64,000 nt of DNA from Micromonospora lupini str. Lupac 08 (GCF_000297395.2 NZ_HF570108.1:396738-460737), one strand, 5' to 3'. Counted from the first letter of the stretch, positions 45,639 through 55,447 are shown. Numbers and translations: made by a program. The notes: generated from the letters alone by a model not told the origin.

Positions 45639-45974
45639 ATGAAGTTCGACATGGGAGCACAGACGCTCGGCAGCCTGACCAAGCAGACGCAGGGGTCGTC
45701 CGATGATCTCGGTTCTCTGATCAAGCAGCTGATCGCCGCGGCGGAGCCGTTGCAGGGCAATTTCAACGGTGCTGGCCGGGTTGCCTTCGATTCGTTCAAG
45801 GCCAACGCGGATTCGATCACCGCGAATCTCAACTCCGCCCTGGGAGCGATTCTCGGAGGCCAGAGTGGAATGGACTCCGCCTTCGGTCAGGGTGACACCG
45901 AGATGGCGGACAACGCCTCGTCGACGGCGGGCACGGCGAACTTCGACGCGGCCAGGTTCTCGAGCAGCCGCTGA
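45639..45974 (+). CDS. WXG100-like protein, type VII secretion partner
   Basis: A 111-residue helical protein. Two helices are joined by FNGAGRVAF, where F-N-G replaces the W-x-G turn, and the following helix is DSFKANADSITANLNSAL. GGGAGGAG precedes the ATG. It opens a + strand set of three small proteins and a toxin; by family knowledge such proteins dimerise with a partner and guide effectors to the type VII apparatus. Confidence 0.72.
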   Translation: MKFDMGAQTLGSLTKQTQGSSDDLGSLIKQLIAAAEPLQGNFNGAGRVAFDSFKANADSITANLNSALGAILGGQSGMDSAFGQGDTEMADNASSTAGTANFDAARFSSSR

Positions 45975-45992
45975 TCCGGGGGAGTGACAGTC

Positions 45993-46298
45993 ATGACCAC
46001 AGACCGACGCAGTTTCGACACGGGCACGTCGCAGCAGGTCCAGGGCGACCTCGCCACCATCGTCGCCCGGCTGGAGGCAGTGATCTCGCAGCGCAGCGCC
46101 GACGTGGCGGGAGCCATGGCCGACTTCCAGGCCGACGGTGTCTCCGAGGACTACCGGACCGTCGAGGATCGGTGGAACCGCGCCGCGGGCGAGGTCCGCA
46201 CGATCATCGATCTGGTCAAGACCACCATGACGAAGAACGACGAGACGGCGAACACGACGCTGTCCCGGGCCCGCTCGGCGGTCCAGTCCATCGGTTGA
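45993..46298 (+). CDS. ESX-like small helical protein
   Basis: A 101-residue protein, helical with a central DGVSEDYRTVEDRWNRAAGE turn, similar in size to WXG100 proteins and the likely partner of the preceding one. GGGGGAG lies eight bases before ATG 45993; the longer GTG start at 45984 is less well placed. No signal peptide. The C-terminal helix ends ARSAVQSIG. Confidence 0.68.
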   Translation: MTTDRRSFDTGTSQQVQGDLATIVARLEAVISQRSADVAGAMADFQADGVSEDYRTVEDRWNRAAGEVRTIIDLVKTTMTKNDETANTTLSRARSAVQSIG

Positions 46299-46335
46299 GC
46301 CGTTTCCGACGAGTTGTTGACGAGGGAGCACGAGC

Positions 46336-46695
46336 GTGAGCGCCTGGGACATCTCCCCCGGTGGGGTGCGCGACGTCCTGAATCGCACCCATGCCGCGGC
46401 CACCCCTTTCGAAGGGCAGATGACGAGCTTGAACTCGGCGCTTGAGGGATCCGCCACCGAGTCCAGTTCGGAGATCGTGGGCCAGGCACTTCAGGGCTTC
46501 GTGGAGTCCATTCGGACGGATCTTGAGTTCGTGTTCACTCGCACGGGGGCGTGCATACAGGCTGCCGCGCAGGCGACGAACGCCTACGTCGAAGGTGACC
46601 TGGAGATGGCCGCGAACGCGCAGCGCAGCGCCGCGGCAGCGCCGGACCCGTCGGCCACGATGCCGGGGCCGGGCCGTGGGGCGGTGCCCCGATGA
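46336..46695 (+). CDS. DUF6507-like type VII-associated protein
   Basis: A 119-residue protein beginning VSAWDISPGGVRDVLNRTHA, the N-terminal pattern of DUF6507 proteins found before polymorphic toxins. It is helical, and the tail is Ala/Pro-rich. The GTG start has AGGGAG upstream. Its stop overlaps the toxin start (ATGA), so the two are translated together and it probably serves the toxin as secretion partner. Confidence 0.72.
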   Translation: MSAWDISPGGVRDVLNRTHAAATPFEGQMTSLNSALEGSATESSSEIVGQALQGFVESIRTDLEFVFTRTGACIQAAAQATNAYVEGDLEMAANAQRSAAAAPDPSATMPGPGRGAVPR

Positions 46696-48944
46696 TCAAT
46701 CCGGGGGAGATTCCGCAGATCCCCGGCAACATGGACGTGCTGGCCACCCACGCCCAGACGGTCCGGACGACCGGCGGTGACTTCGCCAACACCGGCCAGG
46801 CGGTCGACAGCACCTTTCAGGGGCTGGCGGCGGTCTACAAGGCGCCGGAGGCGACGCAGCTGTTCGCCGCCACCGGCCCGGTACGCACGGTGTCGGCCTC
46901 GGTCGGTGAGGACATCCAGGCCGTCGGAGCCGCCCTGGCCACGTACGCCAGCGAGGTCAAGGAGATCAAGGCCCAACTCGCGGCCCTGAAGGGCCAAGCG
47001 GAGCAGTTCGTCGGCTCGGTCAAGGACGACGAGGACTGGCGCGAGGACGAGGGCAAGGTCAACCAGCACAACGGCCTGATCACCGCGGTCAACACGCAGG
47101 TGGCGGCATTCTTCGAGGCGCAGCGCAAGTGCGCCAACACGATCAACGCGCTGTACGGCGGTCGTCAGTATCGAGCCGACAACGCCGACGGCCAGGCCGA
47201 GGACGGCGAGTACGGCTTCACCGCCGACATGCTCAACGCCGCTGCCGGTGAGGACGGGGCCCTGCCGTGGGGCAGCAACGAGGAGCACGACCGCGGCTTC
47301 TTCGGCGACGTCGGGGCGTTCTTCGTCGGCGTCGGCGAGGGTTTCGTCACCATGCTCGAGGACCTGGGCGGACTGATCGGCCGTGATCCGACCACCGGCG
47401 AGTGGAGTTGGGGCACCGCCGGCAACTCCTGGCTGGGGCTCGGCAAGTTCGTGTGGGCCGTCTCGATCTACATCAACCCGGTGACGATCGTGATCGACCA
47501 GACGGTCGGCATGCCGTTCATGGAGAAGCGTGAGGCGGGCAACCTCCTGCTCAACGCGGGCAAGAGCATTATCGCGTACGACACGTGGGGCGAGGACAAG
47601 TCGAAGGCTGCGGGCCTGGCGACGTTCAACATCGTCTCGGCTGTGGTCGGCACCAAGGGCGCCGGCTCCGGGCTGCGTGGCGCGGGCGCCGCGATGAACG
47701 GCATCCGGGGCAGCGCCACCGCCGCCCGGGTCAGCGCCGCGCTGATCCGCACCGGCAACTGGCTCGACAAGCTGCCCACTGTCGGCGAGGTGGCCATCAA
47801 CTTCGCCAAGAAGTTCGACATCAAGATTCCGCAGCTCGGGCTGGCCCCGGCGATCGTCGGTGACGTGCCGATCGGCCGTGGCTTCGAGGTCGACATGCCC
47901 AGCACTCGCGGCGGCGACGTGATGCACATGGACGGCGGCAACGGCCCCGGCGGCAACCTGCCCGGCGGACACCCGACGGGCGGTCACGTCCCGGGTGACC
48001 TGACGCCCGGTGGGCACATCCCGGGAGATTCGACACCCGGCAACCACACGCCCGTCGGCAACCTGCCCGAAGACAACCCGCCCGTCAGGACCCGGACCGA
48101 GGACAACACAACGCCTGGCAACCTTCCTGAAGACACGCCCGGCAACCTTCCGGACGACCATTCCCCCGGCAACGTCCCGGACGACACGCCCGGCAACCTT
48201 CCGGACGACCATTCCCCCGGCAACGTCCCGGACGACACGCCCGGCAACCTTCCGGACGACACCCCGTATCAGCCCAATGACCAGCACCCCATTCCCGCCG
48301 ACCGCGCCGGTCCACAGGAACTCGGCCGGCTGGAGGGTGACCTCACCCGCGACACCGACGGTCTCATCACTCATGTTGACGGTAAGCCACTCGACGAGCA
48401 TCTACGTGACGTCGCGACCCAACGCACCGACGAGATTCGCAATATGCGCGACACGGGCGTGATTTCGGCTAAGGAGACCGGCCCCGTCAACTCGGTCGCG
48501 GTGGACCTGCGTACAGGCGAGGTCTTCGAGGGCGTCAACGGGCGTCCGCGGGACGCCATCCCGGAGGGCAACCTGCACCCGGTACTGCGGGAGCGCCTCG
48601 ACCAGATGCGTGCCGACGGGCCGTACCCACAGTACAACCGCGACGGCACTCCGATGATGCGCGACGGCCAACAGGTCACGACGCCGTACCCGCACGGCGA
48701 CAACCCGCTGCGGCATGCCGAGGTCAAGGCCGTCAACGAGATGTTGTGGCGGCGTGGTCCGAACGTCGACGCATCAGTCATGTCCGAGTTCCGGGTCGAC
48801 AACCGATTCCCGTTCCGTGCCGATGGGCAGGTGCCCGCGCCATGCTGCGCCAACTGCCATAGGCTGCTGGCGGGCACCCCCAGCAACGCCGGGCGCCTCA
48901 CCTACGACAGCGGCCACCCCGACAGCCAGTTCATCCCGGAGTAG
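46692..48944 (+). CDS. Polymorphic toxin with YwqJ-like deaminase domain
   Basis: A 750-residue modular effector. Residues 1-155 form a helical ESX/LXG-like export domain. Residues 155-420 carry two Gly/Trp-rich hydrophobic stretches. Residues about 415-530 are a Pro/Gly/Asp linker with a 17-residue repeat (TPGNLPDDHSPGNVPDD). The tip (from about residue 540) is a YwqJ-type cytidine-deaminase-fold toxin: HAEVKAVNEML with His675 and Glu677, then PCCANC with Cys719 and Cys722 as zinc ligands. It should deaminate a nucleic acid or nucleotide in competitor cells; the exact target is not known. The next gene encodes a matching YwqK-like immunity protein. Confidence 0.85.
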   Translation: MINPGEIPQIPGNMDVLATHAQTVRTTGGDFANTGQAVDSTFQGLAAVYKAPEATQLFAATGPVRTVSASVGEDIQAVGAALATYASEVKEIKAQLAALKGQAEQFVGSVKDDEDWREDEGKVNQHNGLITAVNTQVAAFFEAQRKCANTINALYGGRQYRADNADGQAEDGEYGFTADMLNAAAGEDGALPWGSNEEHDRGFFGDVGAFFVGVGEGFVTMLEDLGGLIGRDPTTGEWSWGTAGNSWLGLGKFVWAVSIYINPVTIVIDQTVGMPFMEKREAGNLLLNAGKSIIAYDTWGEDKSKAAGLATFNIVSAVVGTKGAGSGLRGAGAAMNGIRGSATAARVSAALIRTGNWLDKLPTVGEVAINFAKKFDIKIPQLGLAPAIVGDVPIGRGFEVDMPSTRGGDVMHMDGGNGPGGNLPGGHPTGGHVPGDLTPGGHIPGDSTPGNHTPVGNLPEDNPPVRTRTEDNTTPGNLPEDTPGNLPDDHSPGNVPDDTPGNLPDDHSPGNVPDDTPGNLPDDTPYQPNDQHPIPADRAGPQELGRLEGDLTRDTDGLITHVDGKPLDEHLRDVATQRTDEIRNMRDTGVISAKETGPVNSVAVDLRTGEVFEGVNGRPRDAIPEGNLHPVLRERLDQMRADGPYPQYNRDGTPMMRDGQQVTTPYPHGDNPLRHAEVKAVNEMLWRRGPNVDASVMSEFRVDNRFPFRADGQVPAPCCANCHRLLAGTPSNAGRLTYDSGHPDSQFIPE
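48135..48263 (+). repeat. 51-bp tandem repeat in the toxin linker
   Basis: Two identical 51-bp units (48135-48185, 48186-48236) and half of a third encode TPGNLPDDHSPGNVPDD. Perfect identity suggests recent expansion. Confidence 0.9.
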
Positions 48945-48948
48945 CAAT

Positions 48949-49299
48949 ATGCGAGTCGAGTACGACGACGTTGAGACCGAGGACGACCTGCGGGTGACCT
49001 ACCAGGGCGACCTCTTCACCGGCGAGGTGGTCGAACGCTCACCGCAGGGCCAGGTCATCGCCATCACCACGTACTTCAACGGCATGGAGGACGGCCTCTC
49101 CACCGAGTTCTATCCGAGTGGCGAACGCAAGGCCGAGGGCAGCGCGCGTTATGGCACGGCTGTCGGCGTCCACCAGGAGTGGCACCGCAACGGCAACCTC
49201 GCCGCCCGCCTCGAATTCGACGACCAGGGCAAACTACTCAGCCGCCATCGCTGGGCCGAGGATGGCACCCCCATCGAGAGCTTCGTCGCGGAAAGCTGA
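48949..49299 (+). CDS. YwqK-family antitoxin / immunity protein
   Basis: A 116-residue acidic protein with MORN-like strand repeats: YFNGMEDGLSTEFYPSGERK, then VGVHQEWHRNGNLAARLEFD and GKLLSRHRWAEDGTP. This is the YwqK family, which neutralises YwqJ toxins in Bacillus. The gene begins four bases after the toxin stop. Ribosome site is weak (coupling likely). It has no export signal, as expected for a cytoplasmic immunity protein. Confidence 0.82.
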   Translation: MRVEYDDVETEDDLRVTYQGDLFTGEVVERSPQGQVIAITTYFNGMEDGLSTEFYPSGERKAEGSARYGTAVGVHQEWHRNGNLAARLEFDDQGKLLSRHRWAEDGTPIESFVAES

Positions 49300-49443
49300 G
49301 CTAATCAGACTGGTCCACGCCACCGCGCAGGCTGTGGCCAACGAAGTCGGATCCGCCTCCGACTAATTGGAGTTCATGCGCGACGGGCGGGACGGGGCCT
49401 GGGTCGGGAGCTGAGCGATCAGACCGTAGGGAGCTGATGTCCT

Positions 49444-50139
49444 GTGCCCGGTCCCTGGGTTGCGCCCGAAATCCTGGCCGCCGTGCCAATTCCATGGCGG
49501 TTGGCGGATCCCGTCGAGCGTGGCAAGGCGACGCGCGAGCTGCTGCCCGGACCGCAGCAGCGGATCGAAGCCCTACGGGCGTTGGGGAGGTGCCTCGCCT
49601 ACCTGGTGCACGTCCGGGACCGTCACGGCGACGAGCCGGACTGGGGGCTTCCCAAGGCGTTTTTCGACGACTACTAGTTCATCCTGTACGCACGGCTAAA
49701 GCAGTCGATGCCGACCCTTGCCGATGTCACGCCGGAGAAAGTGCGCGACTGGGCCGAGGCATACCTGAACCCGGAGGACGTCTTCGGCGTCACGTGGACC
49801 ACGCCACCGGACGAGGTCATCGACAGCGTTGGTCGATCGTGGGTCTTCTACATCCTGCAAGGAGCGACGGAGAGTCTGGTCCGCTGGTTCCGCCGCGTGG
49901 GCCCTGATCACCTGGACGATGTGGAACGAGCCCGGGTGGTCAACATGCTCAAGGAGGCCACACCTCGTTTGCAGTGGCGCCCGACGATCATTACCATCCC
50001 GACGATTCTGGATCTCGGCGGCCCGGAGGAGAAGGGCTACTTCGATCGGTTGGCGAGGGATCCGGGCCTTCACGAGAAGACCCGCGCCGAGGCGGAGAGC
50101 GTGAGCTCGTTCATCGACCGCCAACACGAGCCGATCTAG
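49444..50139 (+). pseudogene. Gene of unknown function interrupted by an in-frame TAG
   Basis: Two same-frame pieces, 49444-49677 (77 codons) and 49678-50139, are separated only by TAG at 49675-49677. Both read as normal high-GC coding sequence: RIEALRALGRCLAYLVHVRD before, and LADVTPEKVRDWAEAYLNPE and KGYFDRLARDPGLHEKTRAE after. The intact protein would have 231 residues. No family is recognised; it may be an orphan immunity or effector-related gene given its position after the toxin module. The 49300-49443 gap before it contains only small nonsense frames. Confidence 0.65.
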
Positions 50140-50178
50140 GGATTGGTCAAGCCGTAGCCGCGCAGCACCGCGGTCGAT

Positions 50179-51132
50179 CTAACGGGGGACGCTCAGGCCG
50201 TAGCGACGCATCACCGCGCCGAGCGTCTCGTACGGGGCGCCGGGGCCGCCGTCCAGTCGATACCACCACGCGCGTCGGGCGCCCCGCCCCAACGGACGGC
50301 CCATGACCACGTCGTGCGCGGACTCGACGGGGTTCTCCTGGTGGCCGACCAGAATGCCCCACGGCAGCGCCGGCATGCTCGGCGTGCTCGACCGCAGCCC
50401 ACCGGACCGGCCCGGGTGCACGGTGACGATCATGCTGCGGGCGGTGCCGGCCAGCTTCTCGGCGAGTCCCTCGACTGCCGTCTCGTCGACAGTCGACAGG
50501 GGAGGGCCGGCCAGCCGGAGTTGTTCGCGGATGCCGACGTCGACCCGCTCGACCGTCAGCACTCCGAGGGTGGCCGAGGCGTGCTCGCCGCCGACGATGG
50601 TCAGGCTGGTGGGCGCCGGTGCGCGCGTTCGACAGAATGCCGTGAGTTCGTGGCGTGACCACGGTTCGGTGACCGGTTCGGCGACGCCCCACCCGGCCGG
50701 GTCGCCGCCGGTGAGAGCACGGACGGCGGCTTCGGTGCTGGCGCCCAGTCGCAGGGCCTCGGTGGCGGGGTGCAGGGTGACGATCTGGATCTCCAGGCCG
50801 CCGGTCCACGGTGCGTCGTCCGGCGGCGAACCGGCGGGCTGCGAGGCATCGGTGCCGGCGAAGCGGTGACCGTCCCAGTGCAACGGGAGGCCGGTGAGCC
50901 CGTCGCGGTACCTGTCGCCCGCCCGCACCACCCACTGTCCCTGTGCCTGGGCGAGCATCATCTCCAACGGGTACGTGATCACGCCGTCCGCCGGCGTGAC
51001 GACCTGGAGCAGCAGTCCGTCGCGTACCGCGTCGACTGCGGCTTCCGCGAGCCAGGGCGCCAGGCCGACCACCGCGCGGTCCTGGTGGAGGACGACGGCC
51101 CGGTCGGTGATCGTGTCGGTCGCGCCGTTCAT
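50179..51132 (-). CDS. DUF6177 family protein of the type VII locus
   Basis: A 317-residue protein similar to DUF6177, a family found with actinobacterial type VII genes. It has TDRAVVLHQDRAVVGLAPWL at the start, a GWGVAEPVTEPWSRHELTAF segment in the middle and WYRLDGGPGAPYETLGAVMR at the end. No membrane segment or known catalytic motif. ATG 51132 overlaps the preceding stop (ATGA); ATG 51144 with GGGAGG upstream is an alternative. It is the last gene of the operon. Confidence 0.78.
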   Translation of the reverse strand: MNGATDTITDRAVVLHQDRAVVGLAPWLAEAAVDAVRDGLLLQVVTPADGVITYPLEMMLAQAQGQWVVRAGDRYRDGLTGLPLHWDGHRFAGTDASQPAGSPPDDAPWTGGLEIQIVTLHPATEALRLGASTEAAVRALTGGDPAGWGVAEPVTEPWSRHELTAFCRTRAPAPTSLTIVGGEHASATLGVLTVERVDVGIREQLRLAGPPLSTVDETAVEGLAEKLAGTARSMIVTVHPGRSGGLRSSTPSMPALPWGILVGHQENPVESAHDVVMGRPLGRGARRAWWYRLDGGPGAPYETLGAVMRRYGLSVPR

Positions 51133-51488
51133 CGGCTCTCCCATGTCAGCCCTCCCGTGATCTCGACCAGCGCGGCGGTGAAGCGGCGAGCCACCTCCGC
51201 GGCCTGCGGGTCCGCGCCCGGTGCCCGGCTCTCCACCCACCACACCGGTTCGGGCACGTCGTCGCCGGGGGCGAGGCCCAGCAGTCGCTGCGCCTCGCCG
51301 GGAACGCGCACCAGACACGCGGTCTCGACGCTCAGGAGCAGACGCCCGTCGCCGGGGTCGAACAGCTGCACCAGCCCCGCCGCCTCGATCGTGTCCATCT
51401 TGAGCTCGGAGCCGGCCGCGAGCAGGGCGCCGAGCATCGCGGCCGCATCGGGCTCGGCACGGCACAGCGCCACCGCATCGAATGTCAT
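51129..51488 (-). CDS. Small protein between EccC and DUF6177
   Basis: A 119-residue protein of unknown function (MTFDAVALCRAEPDAAAM, LFDPGDGRLLLSVETACLVR, VWWVESRAPGAD). No signal or membrane segment. It overlaps both neighbours by ATGA, so all three are translated in a chain, which argues for a role in the same secretion apparatus. GGAG precedes the ATG. Confidence 0.72.
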   Translation of the reverse strand: MTFDAVALCRAEPDAAAMLGALLAAGSELKMDTIEAAGLVQLFDPGDGRLLLSVETACLVRVPGEAQRLLGLAPGDDVPEPVWWVESRAPGADPQAAEVARRFTAALVEITGGLTWESR

Positions 51489-54400
51489 AGGTGCTCCTTC
51501 GTCTGGCCGGTGAACGCGGTCTGCACCATGCGGGGGCCGTCGCCGGGGCGGATCAGCTGCGCGCGGCCGGTTGGCAGGACCATGGGCCGTACGCCCGAGA
51601 AGAGCTGACCCTCCGTCCGGTCGCCGGACATGAGCAGGCTCAGGCAACCTGCCTCGCGGACGGCCAGCGGGAACGGCTCGAACAGACCGCGTGAGGCGCC
51701 GGCCACCCGCCGGGCCATCACGACGTGCAGCCCGGTGTCCCGACCGGCCGCCACGTGCGGGACCAGCGCACCGAGCGGCTGCGTGGCGGACGCGGCAAGG
51801 ATGTCGTAGTCGTCGATGAGCAGCACGATCCGGGTACGCGCGGCCTCGGACGACTGCCGTTTCGCCAGCTCGTCGCCCACCGCCCTGGACAGTTGCTGGG
51901 CGAGCGTCGAGTTCGGGGCGTACCCGCCGCAGTAGGAGTCGGGGACCACGTCGGCGAGTGCGCGGCGGGGGTCGAACACGGCGAACACCAGCTCCTCGGA
52001 CGTGTACTGCCCCATCAGCTCCTCGGCGACCAGCCGCAGCAGGTTCGTCTTTCCGGTCCGGGGGTCTCCGAGGACGAGGAGGTGCTGGTCGCGGCCGAAC
52101 AGGTCGACGGCGGCGGGGGCGAAGTCACTCTCGTAGCGGCCGAAGGGAACCACTCCGTGGCCGGCGGGGGCGCCGGCGAGGTCGGCAACGGGGAGTACGG
52201 CGGGGAGGACCCGGACGGGTGGCGGCAGCGCCCCCGTCCAGGCTGCTCGCACCAACCGGGTGGCTGCGATCAGACCGGCGTTGGCCGGGTCCGGGATTCC
52301 GTCCAGGCGGGGCAGCGCGACCTGGGCGAACAGCTTCTCGCTGGTGAGAGCCCGGCCGGGCTGGTCCGGTGGGACACCACGGGCCTGCCGGCCGTCGATA
52401 CTCGACTCGGCGGGCTCGGTGAGCCGCAGCTCCACCCGGTTGGCGAAGGCGACCTGCTGCGCGGCACGGACCTCGTTCCACCGCCGGGCGGTGCCGATCA
52501 CGTGGATGCCGTAGCGGCCGCCCCGGGCGAGCAGGCCGTGCACCTTTGTCTCCAGACTCTCGAACTCGGCGTTGAGCTGGCCGTACCCGTCGATCAGCAA
52601 CACCACGTCGACGCAGCCGACCTCGGTGCGCACGCTCTCGTCGGCGTGCCGCAGGTCCTCCACCGTGTCGAACTGGTGCCGGCTGAAGATGCGTTGCCGC
52701 TGGGCGAGCATCGCGTGCACCTCGTCGACGACGCGGCGGACGCGTTCGCGGTCCTCGCGGCTGGCGACGCCGCCCACGTGCGGGAGCCCGGCAAGCCCCG
52801 ACAGGCCGTTTCCCAGCAGGTCGATGCCGTAGATGCCGACGTCGGTGGGGCGATGGGTGGTGGCCAGGCCGAGCGCGAGGGTACGCAGCGCTGTCGTCTT
52901 GCCGCTGCCGGGCCCGCCGAGGACGAGCAGGTTGCCGCCGCTGCCGGCGAGGTTCAGCACCCAGGGGCCCTGCCACTGACGGGCCGGATCGTCGAGACGA
53001 CCCAGCGGGACCGGCAACCCGACTCCGGAACGCGACAGGTCTCCCAGGCGTACGCCCTCCGGCGTGGTGACCACCCCACCGCCAGCCTCGTCGAGCGTGA
53101 GCAGGGATGGCAGGGGCGGCAACCAGATCGCCGGGACCCGCTGCCCGCTCGCCGCCATCTGCCCCACCACTGTCGACAGCAGGGTCGGCCCGGTGGTGCG
53201 GCGGGTCGCCTTCGGCTCCTCGGGCACGCTCTCGTCGGCGTCGGTGCGCGCGGTGCCGAACAACGGCATCGGCTTCGCCAGCGGCCCGACGATCGGGGCG
53301 AGTTCGGCGTCCGCGCCGTTGCTGAGCGGACCGGAGACGTACGCGGCCTTGAACCGCTGGTAGATCGACACGTCGACCTTCAGGTAGCCGTTCCCGGGCA
53401 GCGGCGGCAGGTGGAACGCGTCGACCGTGTCGAGGACGGTGCGCGACTCCATCTCGGTGAGCGTACGGAGGCCGATCCGGTAGGCGAGGTAGTTCTCCAG
53501 GCCGCGCATCTTGCCCTGTTCGACGCGCTGGCTCGACAGCAGCAGATGTACGCCGATCGACCGTCCGATCCGCCCGATCCGCAGGAACAGGTCGATGAAC
53601 TCCGACTTGGCGGCGAGCAGTTCACCGAACTCGTCGATGAGCACGAGGAGGTGGGGCAGCGGTGGCAGGTCGGTGCGCTCGCCCTGGGCGGCGCGGAGCA
53701 TGTGGTACTCGGTGATGTCGGTGACCCTGCCGGCGTCCGCGAGCACCTGCTGACGGCGCTGCACCTCGCCGTCGAGGCTCGTGTACATCCGCTCCACGAG
53801 TGCCGCGTCGGCGACCAGGTTGGTGATCAGTCCGGCCAGGTGCGGCAGTTCGCTGAACGGCGCGAAGGTGGCCCCGCCCTTGTAGTCGACGAGGACCATC
53901 GCCATCCGTTCCGGCGGGTGACTAGCCGCCAGGGCGAGCACGAGCGTACGCAGAAGTTCGCTCTTGCCCGAACCGGTCGCTCCGACGCAGAGCCCGTGCG
54001 GCCCCATCCCGAGCTGTGCGGGCTCCTTCAGGTCGAGCAGCACCGGGCGCCCCGCCGGGTCGACCCCGATCGGGACGCGGAGGAAGTCCCGTTCTCCCCG
54101 CGGCCGCCAGAGGTTCGCCAGATCCAGGTCGGTGGGGTCCGACAGGCCCAACAGGTCCTGGAAGTCGGCAGGTGGCGTGCCGGTGCCGTCGTCGTAGGAG
54201 TCGGCGGACAGCCGCAGCGGCGCGATGCTGCGGGCCAGGCCCTCCACGAGTGGGGCCGGTGCCTCGTCGAGGGTGCCCCGTACGGTCACCGCCGGGGACG
54301 CGGTGAGATCGTCCAGGGTGAGCGAGTCGCCGTCGATGGTGATCCGGCGGGAGACGTCGCCGGGTTCGTGCAGCCGGTCGGCGAGCAGGTGCACCACGGT

Positions 54401-55447
54401 GATGCCGAGGCTGGCCAGACCGACTGTCTGGTCGGGGCTGGCCAGCACGCGGGCGAGTTCACCGTGTGCGTCGTCGATGACCAGCAGCCGCGACCGGGCC
54501 TTCGCCTCCGTACGCCCGACACCGTGGCGGAACGACTTCAGCGCACTGGTGGCCCGTTCCTCCAGATCCTCCCCGAGCAGCTCGACGAGCGTCTGCACGG
54601 CGGTGACCAGCAGCGGGGTCGGACCGGACGGGCCGATCGACGTCCGGTCGAGCAGATGTGGCAGCCACCGTGCCCACCGCCAGGCCCGGGCCCGCTCGGG
54701 GGTGGTGATGATCGCGAGCTGCACGTCGTCGGGAGCGTGGAACGTGGCGACCTGCAGGAGGATCGCCCGGGCCAGGGCGACCGCCTCCGCGTAGTTCGGC
54801 GTTATCACGCTGACATCCCCGGCGCAGTCCAGGTTCGCCCGCAGCGGCAGCCCTGGTGTCAGCGCGAATCGGTGGATCAGTGAGCGCGCCTCGTGGCGCA
54901 TGAACGGGTCGAGGGGATTGGTGGGGGTGCTCTGCTCGCGCAGCTCGAGCGTCCGGACGGGCAGCGAACCCATGCCCAGCCGTACGTGCAGAAAGTCGAT
55001 GTCGGCGCGTCGGCGTTCCCACAGTCGGGCCGGGCTGCGGATCACGTCGAGCAGCCGATTCACCGGCGGGTCGAGAAGGTTCGCCTCCTCCCGCAGACGC
55101 TGCTCGGTCTCGCGCAACTGGTCGCGCAGCTCCTCCAGGTAGTCCTGGTAGCGCTCACGCTGCGCCCGGCGCTGCCGGCCGGCCTTGCCCAACTGGGTGA
55201 GGTACATCGCGCCGGCCGCGCCCAGTGCCGCCACCATGACGACCGCGCCCAGAGCCGCGAACCCGGAGCCGCGCAGGAACATCATCATGCTCATCGCCAC
55301 ACCCGCACCGGCCATGGGCAGCAGCGCCTGGAGCCCCATCGCGGACTTGCCGTCGGGCAGTTGCGGTGGTGGGTCCAGCACGAGTGGATCCATTGCGGAC
55401 ATCGGGCGGGCCATCCGGGCGGGACGATGCACCATGCGCGTCGACAT
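51485..55447 (-). CDS. eccC: Type VII secretion ATPase EccC
   Basis: The central motor of the ESX apparatus, 1320 residues, fused EccCa-EccCb form. Two membrane helices lie near residues 40-85 (GAGVAMSMMMFLRGSGFAAL, then VVMVAALGAAGAMYL). Three FtsK/SpoIIIE ATPase domains follow: Walker A GATGSGKS near 489, GGPGSGKT near 844 and GDPRTGKT near 1127, with VLVDYKGGATF and LLVLIDEFGEL marking Walker B of the first. The third P-loop has the usual EccCb form. ATG 55447 has GGAGG eight bases upstream. It threads WXG-bearing substrates, presumably the toxin module next door. Confidence 0.95.
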   Translation of the reverse strand: MSTRMVHRPARMARPMSAMDPLVLDPPPQLPDGKSAMGLQALLPMAGAGVAMSMMMFLRGSGFAALGAVVMVAALGAAGAMYLTQLGKAGRQRRAQRERYQDYLEELRDQLRETEQRLREEANLLDPPVNRLLDVIRSPARLWERRRADIDFLHVRLGMGSLPVRTLELREQSTPTNPLDPFMRHEARSLIHRFALTPGLPLRANLDCAGDVSVITPNYAEAVALARAILLQVATFHAPDDVQLAIITTPERARAWRWARWLPHLLDRTSIGPSGPTPLLVTAVQTLVELLGEDLEERATSALKSFRHGVGRTEAKARSRLLVIDDAHGELARVLASPDQTVGLASLGITVVHLLADRLHEPGDVSRRITIDGDSLTLDDLTASPAVTVRGTLDEAPAPLVEGLARSIAPLRLSADSYDDGTGTPPADFQDLLGLSDPTDLDLANLWRPRGERDFLRVPIGVDPAGRPVLLDLKEPAQLGMGPHGLCVGATGSGKSELLRTLVLALAASHPPERMAMVLVDYKGGATFAPFSELPHLAGLITNLVADAALVERMYTSLDGEVQRRQQVLADAGRVTDITEYHMLRAAQGERTDLPPLPHLLVLIDEFGELLAAKSEFIDLFLRIGRIGRSIGVHLLLSSQRVEQGKMRGLENYLAYRIGLRTLTEMESRTVLDTVDAFHLPPLPGNGYLKVDVSIYQRFKAAYVSGPLSNGADAELAPIVGPLAKPMPLFGTARTDADESVPEEPKATRRTTGPTLLSTVVGQMAASGQRVPAIWLPPLPSLLTLDEAGGGVVTTPEGVRLGDLSRSGVGLPVPLGRLDDPARQWQGPWVLNLAGSGGNLLVLGGPGSGKTTALRTLALGLATTHRPTDVGIYGIDLLGNGLSGLAGLPHVGGVASREDRERVRRVVDEVHAMLAQRQRIFSRHQFDTVEDLRHADESVRTEVGCVDVVLLIDGYGQLNAEFESLETKVHGLLARGGRYGIHVIGTARRWNEVRAAQQVAFANRVELRLTEPAESSIDGRQARGVPPDQPGRALTSEKLFAQVALPRLDGIPDPANAGLIAATRLVRAAWTGALPPPVRVLPAVLPVADLAGAPAGHGVVPFGRYESDFAPAAVDLFGRDQHLLVLGDPRTGKTNLLRLVAEELMGQYTSEELVFAVFDPRRALADVVPDSYCGGYAPNSTLAQQLSRAVGDELAKRQSSEAARTRIVLLIDDYDILAASATQPLGALVPHVAAGRDTGLHVVMARRVAGASRGLFEPFPLAVREAGCLSLLMSGDRTEGQLFSGVRPMVLPTGRAQLIRPGDGPRMVQTAFTGQTKEHL

